From: Hortaea werneckii
Lineage: Eukaryota > Ascomycota > Dothideomycetes > Mycosphaerellales > Teratosphaeriaceae
Assembly: GCA_037044905.1 (NCBI GenBank)
Contig: JBAOKB010000037.1
Coordinates: forward strand, 434,001-498,000
Direction of reading: 5' to 3'
Length of the DNA: 64,000 bases
Below, piece after piece: positions 44,182 to 52,532 of the stretch. Both the position numbers and the translations under genes were made by a program. The notes under the pieces are model-generated. The model was not told the origin of the DNA. It did not search any database and saw only the letters and a list, made by a program, of their open reading frames with translations. Numbering within the stretch: position 1 is the first letter of the stretch; the number at the start of each line of letters is the position of its first letter.

Positions 44182-45869
44182 TTACTCCATGCGGCCGAGA
44201 GGCTCCGCTACGTGGAACTTGGCACCAGTCTTCTGCTTAACTTCCTCGAGCTCGACGTCCGGGGCGAGCTCAGTCAGGGTGAGCTCACCCTTCTGCCTAT
44301 CAACCTGGAAGACGGCCTGCGTTCTGTTAGCATGTAAGGTTCCACAGATTATGATGAGGGGAAACTTACCAGGTCCGTTACAATGGTGCTGACCACCCTC
44401 GCACCGGTAAGAGGGAGAGAGCAGTTTTGCACGATCTTAGGTCTCCCGTTCTTGTCTACATGGTCGGTCAAGACAACAATCTTGGTGGCGTCGGGGTTTC
44501 CAACGAGATCCATTGCGCCACCCATGCCCTTGAAGACTTTGCCGGGGATCATGTAGTTAGCCAAGTCGCCGTTCGCACCGACTTGAAGTGCGCCGAGCAT
44601 GCTGACATCGATGTGACCACCGCGGATCATACCGAAGGATTCACTGCTGTCGAAGACGCTTGCGCCGGGGACGAGAGTGACGGTCTCCTTGCCAGCGTTG
44701 ATGATGTCGGCGTCCAGCTCCTCCTTGGTCGGGTAAGGGCCCATACCGAGAATGCCGTTCTCCGACTGGATCCATACATTGGAGTTCGGTGGGAGGAAAG
44801 AAGGTGCGAGAGTTGGCATACCAACACCAAGGTTAACGTAGTAGCCAGGCTTGAGCTCCTTAGCAGCACGCTTCGCGATACGGTTGCGACGGGCGAGAGC
44901 TGGGTCCTTCTTGCCGACTTCCTCTAGGTCTTCGTTGGAACGCAGCTTCTCAATTTCGATGATCTTGTCCTCGGTAGCTTGCACGATACGGTCGACGAAG
45001 ACACCAGGAAGGTCGATCTCGTCTGACTTCAGCTCACCGACAGGGACGATATGCTCAGCTTCAACAATGGCGATCTTGGCGGCCTTGGCCATAAGTGGAG
45101 CGAAGGACTGCGTGGTGTATCTGAACTTGCAGTTACCGGCCTCGTCGACCTTGTGAGCACGGAAGATGGCGACGTCACCCTTGATAGCGGTTTCCATGTT
45201 GTAGACCTTGCCGTCGAAAATGCGAGTCTCGCGAGGCTTTCCAGGCTCGATGACTTCGGTGCCCTTGAGCCTTGCGGGGATCTGACCAGATTGGATGTAA
45301 GTGTTGACACCAGTAGGAGTAAAGAAAGCCGGAATTCCAGCACCACCGCATCTTAGCTTCTCGGCCAAAGTGCCTTGTGGTGTGAGCTCGATTGCAATTT
45401 CACCATTGAGATACTTCGATTCCAGAGCCTTGTTGCCACCCAGGAAACTACAGACAGCCCGAGAGATCTGGCCGGTTGTGATCAGTGGCGAGAGACCGCC
45501 TCCAATCGCTGTACCGGCATTGTTCGAGACTGCAGTGAGAGAGTGAAGGCTTTCGGGTCCACGTCTAGCCAGAGCCTTGATGATCGTCTCAGCAGTACCG
45601 CATAGACCAAAGCCGGCACTCAGGATAGTTGATCCAGATTGAACGTCGGCCACTGCCTCGTCGACTGATTGAAAGACCTTCTGCTGGCCTCTGATTTTCG
45701 CGGGTGCACCGCCAGCAGCCTCCCTAAAGCTTGGTGTGCTGGTTTGGAAGCTGCGGAATTGGCTGGCATGCTGTTTAATTCTCCATGCTGCCCGTGTTGG
45801 CTGGGTAAAGCGGACCTGAATGCTCGAAGCTCCAGCGAGCTTCGGCACGAATGAGCAGGCGAACTCCAT
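44182..45869 (-). CDS. Succinyl-CoA:3-ketoacid CoA transferase (SCOT), mitochondrial
   Basis: Transfers CoA from succinyl-CoA to acetoacetate or related acids; some fungal relatives also act on acetate or propionate metabolism. Exons 45869-44370 and 44316-44182 with a 53-nt intron (GTAAGT...CGCAG), 544 residues. The N-terminus (about 50 residues, ending RSFQTSTPSFREAAG) looks like a mitochondrial presequence. Both CoA-transferase halves are present: alpha-type (GSTILSAGFGLCGTAETII, LTAVSNNAGT) and beta-type (VNLGVGMPTLAPSF). The catalytic Glu is in SENGILGMG near residue 369, and SMLGALQVGANGDLANYMIPGK follows. Intact frame. Convergent with the AhpD-like gene, about 150 bases apart, with a poly-T tract (44070-44085) nearby. 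Confidence 0.96.
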
Positions 45870-46457
45870 GGCTCCTCCTCCGCAACGCCAGGCAAAGTGG
45901 AGATGCGTCGAGATAGATGTCAGTAGTGAAGTGAATGAAGATGACCTACCGTCTAATAAAAGAAAGACGAAGGGACGACATCGGCAATGCCTCAGAAGAC
46001 CACGGCATCCTGCACCGGGATTAACAATCTACCGCTAGTTGTCGTCGCCGGAAGCTGCGGGGTCACGGAACTGGAGATCGGCTACTGTCCTTCCAGCTGG
46101 CTAGGGCTGTCCTGTCTGGGCGCCGGTATTTGCCGACGTCTCTTTCATCCCTTCACTGTTTCCGAAGTCTACCATCGACCTCAACCATCAAGTTTGTAAG
46201 GCGCATCCATGTCTAAAGTATAGCTGAGCAACGTTTGTGGTAGATTCTCTGCGTCTCGTAGCCTGTGGAATAGCGGAACATGCAGCGGGATGGATCCTGG
46301 CGGCTGCCTGGAGCTGTCGTGAAAGGCAGCAGCGGGGGTGGCTGCCTTCTGATGAAGAGAACATAAGACCGTCGACGAACTTGAGTTCAGTAAAACACAC
46401 ATAGACTGAGTACCTACCTATCTTCTCACTCTGATCTTCTCTCACTACACTCTGACC
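45870..46457. promoter_or_regulatory. Divergent promoter, SCOT and 2EXR-like gene
   Basis: About 590 bases between two divergent start codons without a gene-like frame; both promoters must lie here. Confidence 0.5.
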
Positions 46458-47498
46458 ATGTCCAATATGACGCTCCCGCATTCCACAATCATCGGCGCTA
46501 AGCGTAAGCGAGCGCCAGTGTCCTACATCGACAAGCACGATGATGAGATAGACATGCTACTTGGTGAAGATGAGCAAGGAGTTGCCACCTGCTCAGAAGA
46601 TGACCCAGATGCTTATGACGATGACATGAGCGCCACCTTCGGCCCTAAAAAGGTGCTTCAGAGCTCGCTCTGATGTCTATCAAAAGAGTTCCTGCTAACA
46701 CTTTCGCAGAAGCCACCCAAGCTTCATGCTACCAAGAAGCTCAAACAGACTCGGAAGAAGGATGTCAAAAATACAAAGCCATTTCCCTTCATGGAATTAC
46801 CACCCGAGATCCGAGACCTTATCTACGAGTTCGCCCTCACTGACAGCACTGACATGGCAATCGTCGCCCACATTCAGAACAAACGGCGCACAGTTGCCCG
46901 TCGAGCTATTCACGGGGACACATTGATTTCAGTGCCAAAGAATACTAAGAAGCGCAAAGGATCAAAGCAAACGGCCAACGATGGCGAGCCGGCTGGCTTA
47001 GCACCAGCACTGCTGGCTGTAAGCAAGCAACTCCACACCGAAGCCGTAGGCTTCCTATACCGCCAGCCACTGATCTTCGAGGACCCTCACGCACTGCACT
47101 CCTTCCTCGCAAGCATGGGCAGCCATCGGGAATACATCCGCGACGTAGTCCTGCAGCATTGGGGTTACGGCCGCGGCACCAAGAACGCCATGAACTTCGC
47201 CGCCTTCCCCTTACTAGGACTCTGCACGAACCTGAAGTCCTTGACATTCGAAAGTGGGCTCGGATACCGCGCCCAGCCGGAGAAGATCGCCGAGTTGGTT
47301 TACAGGAACACGCATTTCTTCCTGGAAGCTTATGGAGTGGCGAAGGGACGTAAAGATGCGGCTGTGGATGTTCTTGTGCTTGGGAAGGGGGTCGTGGATG
47401 CTACATCTTATTGTTTCTACGCGGGGACGGAAGGCTCGAGCAAAGAGGAGCGTAAGGAGCGGTTTCGGGTTGCACTGAGGAAGCTTCTCATGAAGTAG
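46458..47498 (+). CDS. 2EXR/F-box-like domain protein of unknown function
   Basis: Exons 46458-46652 and 46710-47498 with a 57-nt intron (GTGCTT...CGCAG), 327 residues. An acidic N-terminus (DKHDDEIDMLLGEDEQ) and a Lys-rich stretch precede the core FPFMELPPEIRDLIYEFAL, which matches the start of the 2EXR / F-box-like domain widespread in Pezizomycotina. LAVSKQLHTEAVGFLYRQPLIF and the DVVLQHWGYG region continue the family pattern. Members are numerous and uncharacterised; a ubiquitin-ligase link is only inference. Intact frame. Confidence 0.8.
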
Positions 47499-47728
47499 TA
47501 CTTACAAGGCGGGTGGAAACTATGGATGGTATTTTTGCGGGAGATTACGACGACATTGTTTCTGTTCTGACTTGTAGCTGAGCATCAAACGAGCTGTCTG
47601 ACCGATCACTCTTTGTGATCCAACAACGACCTGACAGTGTATCCGGTCTAGATGGTTGTCGGCAGGTTCGTCCCAACAAAGTCATCTTCACTAGTCCGAC
47701 AACTCCATCCCCTCCTCACTTCATGACT

Positions 47729-48244
47729 TCAGTTCAAATCCCCCTTCTCCCAAGCGGTCTCCCAGGCCGCCTTCACATATTCCCATGCGCGCTGAAGCAC
47801 TTCACCATAGCCGAAGTGAAACAGCACAACCATAAGCAGAAGAAGCACCAGCAAATGCGTTCGCCCCTTCCACTTCCGAGCCTGCCTCTTCCAGCTCCCA
47901 GCCTTCTTCCTCAGCCGCTTCGCCGCTTGCTCTGCATCCTCCCTCTCCATCGTCCGCTTGTGCAACTCCTGGGTCTGATTCTCCACCACAAGGAACAGAG
48001 ACCTTGCCAGATCACCCTCGCTCATCTCGTCAACGTCGGATGGGTCGAAGTCCTCCTCGTCGCCGTCGTTGATGGCATCCATGAAGTCCTGCTCGGTTGA
48101 TCCGACGATCTCGTCTGGCTCTGGGATACGCGACAGGGCGTTGCTGAAATGACTTGTGCTCGGTGAGGAGTCGGCGAGGCTGTGGTGGCGGTTACGCGGC
48201 TGTTCAGAGACTGCGCGCCGTGGAATTGCGGTAGTGTTTTGCAT
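47729..48244 (-). CDS. Small acidic protein with C-terminal transmembrane helix
   Basis: About 171 residues from the Met at 48244 (MQNTTAIPRR), a likelier start than the upstream Met at 48439. Residues are acidic (DAINDGDEEDFDPSDVDEMSEGDLARSLFLVVENQTQELHKR), then a basic coiled coil (EDAEQAAKRLRKKAGSWKRQARKWKGR) and one membrane helix (THLLVLLLLMVVLFHFGYG), then about 20 residues. That layout suggests a tail-anchored protein. I do not recognise a family; the EQDFMDAIND-to-LFLVVENQTQELHKR part looks conserved in style. Not a secreted protein. Confidence 0.6.
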   Translation of the reverse strand: MQNTTAIPRRAVSEQPRNRHHSLADSSPSTSHFSNALSRIPEPDEIVGSTEQDFMDAINDGDEEDFDPSDVDEMSEGDLARSLFLVVENQTQELHKRTMEREDAEQAAKRLRKKAGSWKRQARKWKGRTHLLVLLLLMVVLFHFGYGEVLQRAWEYVKAAWETAWEKGDLN

Positions 48245-48460
48245 GTTGGTTTGAAGGCTTTGATGGTCGGATTTGATACTTGGGTTTGTAAGTATCTCAG
48301 AGCCATGGGGGCCCGCCACCAATTTATATATTTCGATCTTTGGCAGCATTCTGAACTTCTTTGCACGACGTAGCAAACACATTTCGTGGTATGTCTGAGA
48401 CTCGACTGCACAGACAAACATCCAGGCCTTTGTTCGCATTCACAACATGTCTCAGAGGTC

Positions 48461-50065
48461 TCATCTCACGGCTTCCTGCGTCCAGCCAAAATCGAACATG
48501 ATTGGCTTGCATGCCTTTGCTCGGCGAACAGTGTTGATCCGTCTAGCGGCGTGTCTTGTCTTCTTCTCTCCTTCAAACCAGATCCCCGTCCGCCGTTTCT
48601 CTACATCGTACATGTCCGTCGTCCCAGGATTTGTAGAGATACCATGGGCGCGGAGGTACTTGGTGATGCCCGCTCTCAACTCGACGTCAATGTAGCCGGT
48701 CAGCATGTCTGTGACTTCTGCAGAAGCAGGGAGCCAGCCTTGGGAGCAGTTGATATAGTTGACATTCTTCCACATGTCGGTAAAGAGAGTGATGAGAGAC
48801 GGTCTTGTACCCCATTCTTCGTCACTTTGCTGCGACTGTTGGGATAGCGGGGATGCGTCGGCGTGCATAGCAAGGGCTGGCATCCATTCAGCACACCCTT
48901 CCAGATCTAGCCATTGCAGGCAAAGGAGATGACCGCTCAACTGACGGAGCAAAGAAGCTGCTTCTGAATAGTCTTGATCTAGGCCGGAGTATATGTGTGT
49001 GCCGCCAGCCCTCACTTCGGGACTGCTGCCGCTGGAGATTGTGGCCGTCGATAGATGCGGCGTGCGTGTTGGTCGAGGCCAATACGCTAAGGAGAGATGC
49101 GTGAGCTGCGGCACGTGCTTAGACAGATAGAGAAGCTCCCTCCAGGAGACGCCCGGTGGAGGGTGAGAAAGACTCAGATGGGTGAGATGTGCAAACCGAG
49201 ACATGGCCAAGGACGGATTGAGAGCATCCTCGAGTGTTTCCTCGGCATCCCAAGAGTCCAGTATCTCCCCTTGAGTCTCTTGAGAAGCTTGATGGGCTTT
49301 CGGCTCGAGCGCGTGAGCCAGCTTGCGAATTGTCAAGCGCCCATGCCCAGCGAGTCCAGCGAGATCTAACGTGTCGATAGGATCGCTACCCTGAGTGAGT
49401 GCCTTGAACGCCACTGCATCAATAGGCGGTCCATAGACTCCTAGATAACAAATCAATTGCAACCGCAATCGAAGCGGGATCTCTCCAAAGGCAGCATAGT
49501 CTTCCTCATCGACCAGGTCCCAGTGTTGCGCTAAGCGCTTCAGCGTTAAATGTGTCAATCCCTTCGGTTTCTCCAGCTTACTTCCTAAGAGCTTCGCAAA
49601 CCTCATAACCTCTTGAGGTCTATTGCGTTCAGTGATCGGTTGAATTGCTTTCTTTCGTCTCCCACCCCCTCCTCTAACAGATAAAGTAGGCTCTCGGTCT
49701 GCACGAAGGCCTAGCCAGCTCTTCGGCGCTGCTGGCCCAGGCGTTCGCCACCGCTGCATCCTGTCTGCTCCCCTCGCGCTTGAACTCTGTCCGGGTTTAG
49801 GCGCTGGCGCGGCAGATTCTGGAACACCTAGTACTCTCCTCAACTCAGGAGGGAGAGTAGATTTTTGAGCAACGAGTTCGGCTAGCTCGCGCTTGCGTTG
49901 ATTGGCATCCAGTGAGTCAGCCACTCTGAGCTGGCTCAACCGCTCATTGACGGATGATGTTGGTGAGTCGCCGCCATCTTGGCCAGCGGACGCTCCGGTG
50001 TTGGGGGCGGAGGCGGAGCTACTGCCTTGGAACTGCTTGAGCTTGAGCGTTCGTTTTTTGGGCAT
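48461..50065 (-). CDS. Leucine-rich conserved fungal protein (often labelled tafazzin)
   Basis: 534 residues from the Met at 50065 (MPKKRTLKLKQF), intronless; a Met at 50122 is an in-frame alternative. The N-terminus is basic then Ser/Pro-rich. Leucine-rich stretches such as FAHLTHLSLSHPP, VPQLTHLSLAYWPRPT and CLQWLDLEGCAEW indicate LRR-like repeats, and KPKGLTHLTLKRLAQHW is similar. The C-terminus (TDMYDVEKRRTGIWFEGEKK...) is conserved in style. Relatives are sometimes annotated 'tafazzin', but I see no acyltransferase HxxxxD motif, so that label is not supported. Nuclear or ribosome-biogenesis roles are guesses. Intact frame. Confidence 0.75.
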   Translation of the reverse strand: MPKKRTLKLKQFQGSSSASAPNTGASAGQDGGDSPTSSVNERLSQLRVADSLDANQRKRELAELVAQKSTLPPELRRVLGVPESAAPAPKPGQSSSARGADRMQRWRTPGPAAPKSWLGLRADREPTLSVRGGGGRRKKAIQPITERNRPQEVMRFAKLLGSKLEKPKGLTHLTLKRLAQHWDLVDEEDYAAFGEIPLRLRLQLICYLGVYGPPIDAVAFKALTQGSDPIDTLDLAGLAGHGRLTIRKLAHALEPKAHQASQETQGEILDSWDAEETLEDALNPSLAMSRFAHLTHLSLSHPPPGVSWRELLYLSKHVPQLTHLSLAYWPRPTRTPHLSTATISSGSSPEVRAGGTHIYSGLDQDYSEAASLLRQLSGHLLCLQWLDLEGCAEWMPALAMHADASPLSQQSQQSDEEWGTRPSLITLFTDMWKNVNYINCSQGWLPASAEVTDMLTGYIDVELRAGITKYLRAHGISTNPGTTDMYDVEKRRTGIWFEGEKKTRHAARRINTVRRAKACKPIMFDFGWTQEAVR

Positions 50066-50385
50066 CAGCCCCAGGTCCAGAACGTAGGATTTGACACAGG
50101 TACTGCTTGAGTAGGCGAACAATGAGTCAAAGCCCGTCTGTGCAATAAGCGAAGGCTTGAGTCACAAATATCGGCCGGGCAAAGTCAAGATGATCGTGTG
50201 GCGATCCGACATGATGCTGGGTTGCTGACTCAGCGGAGATACGCGCTGCCTATAATGTCCGGAATGACAGCGACGTGCGAGCCGCCTTCCAAGCCTACTA
50301 TGTGATCTTCGGCCATATGCCTATTATTCATGTAGTTCGCGGGTAAGCATAGCAATACAGACAGTACCTTTACCTGAGAACCAGC
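50066..50385. promoter_or_regulatory. Divergent promoter
   Basis: About 320 bases between the divergent starts at 50065 and 50386. No gene; no specific element identified. Confidence 0.5.
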
Positions 50386-50973
50386 ATGCCAGTCACGCTA
50401 CGGGCGCCAACGTTTTCACCGGCTAAGGCTCCCTCTGACTTTACCAATCCATCAATACCCTGGCTAAGCGAAACATGGCACGTCACGCACTCTACCTTGC
50501 CGATGTGGAGGAACAAGCGGAATGTTCGCATACAGTATACGCCTCTCGAAGCATCGTCTCCATCCATAGACCAAGAGAACACCGATCGTCTTGACGACCT
50601 AGTGACATACCAAAGCCTGAACAGCGAGAAGATACACACTGTGGAAGGGGTTGATACTTGCTCTTCGAGTGGAGATGCGAGAGGAGAATGGGACTGGCGA
50701 GGCAAAGGTCTGCTTAAGATTGCTAGCAGCCACTGGGAAGTGCTTGGGTGGGGAGAGGAGGAAGGGACTGGGAATAAGTGGGTGGTGACTGAGTTTGCAA
50801 AGACGCTTTTCACGCCTGCTGGTATAGACATCTACTCGCGGGACAAGCGTGGTCTCAGACAAGAGATTATTGAGGACATCAAGAAAGCGCTGGCTGCTAT
50901 TGAGGATGGTGATGTCCAGAAGCTAGCAGAGCAGCTTTTCGAGGTCAGGGTTGACGATGGGCGCAAGGATTAA
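50386..50973 (+). CDS. Conserved small fungal protein, lipocalin-like look
   Basis: 195 residues, intronless, from MPVTLRAPTFSPAKAP. The core is beta-strand-like: ETWHVTHSTLPMWRNKRNVRIQYTPL, WDWRGKGLLKIASSHWEVLGWG, KWVVTEFAKTLFTPAGIDIYSR, ending in a helix (EIIEDIKKALAAIEDGDVQKLAEQLFEV). This looks like the beta-barrel-type small proteins (lipocalin-like) found in many ascomycetes with no known function. Intact frame. The start could be slightly upstream, but no better ATG is present. Confidence 0.7.
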   Translation: MPVTLRAPTFSPAKAPSDFTNPSIPWLSETWHVTHSTLPMWRNKRNVRIQYTPLEASSPSIDQENTDRLDDLVTYQSLNSEKIHTVEGVDTCSSSGDARGEWDWRGKGLLKIASSHWEVLGWGEEEGTGNKWVVTEFAKTLFTPAGIDIYSRDKRGLRQEIIEDIKKALAAIEDGDVQKLAEQLFEVRVDDGRKD

Positions 50974-51585
50974 TAGGATATGCGACGCATGCTGAGTCTG
51001 ATGGCATTTGCCGAAATTGTTACGACTTTTGGAAAGATACCCAGGAGGATAGCGGATGGGATGCAATTGCAAAATGTACTTTTATATTCCCCTCAATCGA
51101 AACCTGTGAATTTGAGTCATTGTAAATTCGTCAAACGACGCCCTACACTATACAAATTGAGTAGTTGCAGGCCAAACCTGTCACATAAGGGACCTAGGTG
51201 CCTCCAACTGAATGTTTATCTACAGTACATGCCTAGGGCGGCGGGAACTAGACAGGTTCGGCAGGCCTACAGCTGAACATGCATGAGGTACTTGCCTCGT
51301 TGGGAAGTTGCAGCCGAAAACAACATCCTACCGGCATTATTAATTATGCACTTTCGGACCAGTCATTGTGTGCATATTGATGCTTTTTAAGAACCTCAAA
51401 TCGCCTTGCAATTTATTATTCTCAATCATCAGCGTCTTTGACCCTCACGACACGTCTCTTTTTCTGGTGTGACATCTGCGGTGCACCCAGCCCTTAAACG
51501 ACATAAAGTAAATCACCAGGACCCTAAGGACAACACCCGAAAGACTCAAGCGCTACATCATATAGGAAACCTTTGCCCAGATATC
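50974..51585. other. Intergenic spacer
   Basis: About 610 bases without a supportable gene; likely the 3' UTR of the gene ending at 50973 and the promoter of the FMN-binding protein gene. Confidence 0.6.
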
Positions 51586-52424
51586 ATGGTCGATTCAGGT
51601 TCCTACATACCTGACGAGCGCACAAAGGGCAACAGAATTGCTAAGCGGAGTAACACCCACCTTGAAACCCTTGTCCCGATCTCCTCATCACTAACCAAAC
51701 TCCTCCAGCCGTCTACGACGCCGACCTCGTCCATGGACTAATCGACTCGGCCCCCATCCTACACGTCTCCTTCAACGCCCCGTCCCAGGACCCCAGTTCC
51801 CCTCAATTTCCGACCATCCTGCCCATGCTAGGCTGTACGGGACAATTCCCCTCCAACGAAAACCCTTCGATCTACATCCACGGCTCCTCCGTCGCACGCC
51901 TCACGCGACTGACAGCCGAGGAACCCTTACCCGTCTGCGTCTCCGCGACGTTCGTAGACGGATACGTACTAAGCCTCACCCCATTTCACAACAGCTGTAA
52001 CTATCGCTCGGCGATCTGTTTCGGACACGCGACGCTGGTCCAGGACCCGGAAGAGGTTCTTTACGCTTTACGCCTGATCACGAATAATGCGATCCCGGAG
52101 CGCTGGGAGAACAGTCGGGTCCCGCCGACCAAAACTGAGATTACTAGTACCGGGATCTTGAAGGTGGAGATTGAAAGTGCGTCGGCGAAGACGCGAGTGG
52201 GTGGGCCGGACGACGATAAGAGTGATTTGCGGGATGAGGGGACGAGGGGGAGCACGTGGGTGGGTGTTGTGCCGAGTTATCAAGTCCTGGGTGACCCCGT
52301 GCCGGCGGAGTATAATCGCGTGGAGAGGGTTCCGGAGTATTTGGCTGATTGGGTGGCGGATGTCAATAGTTTGAATGAGCAGAAGGCGGTCGACGCGGTG
52401 GATGAGGACGGCGGAGGGTCTTGA
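51586..52424 (+). CDS. FMN-binding split-barrel flavoprotein (PNPOx-like)
   Basis: Exons 51586-51649 and 51709-52424 with a 59-nt intron (GTAACA...CCAG, CTAAC branch), giving 259 residues. It starts MVDSGSYIPDERTKGNRIAKR, then LVHGLIDSAPILHVSFN, PTILPMLGCTGQF, SIYIHGSSVARLTRL, PVCVSATFVDGYVLS and NYRSAICFGHATLV: the pyridoxamine-5'-phosphate-oxidase-like flavin-nucleotide-binding fold. The C-terminus is long and acidic. Substrate unknown; related fungal proteins are annotated as flavin-nucleotide-binding. Convergent with the PPR-like gene downstream, about 110 bases apart. Confidence 0.85.
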
Positions 52425-52532
52425 GAGGAGCAGTAAGGTGAAGAAGGTCACAATCTCTTTAACGATGTGTATCAGGGCGGTGAGGGGGGGCATTTGTAGA
52501 GAAGATTTCGAGATTTCGATTCAAAGAATATT

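Noticed and set aside
48461..50065. Tafazzin identity for the leucine-rich protein
   Set aside because: No acyltransferase HxxxxD motif is visible; the label seems to be a carried-over annotation.
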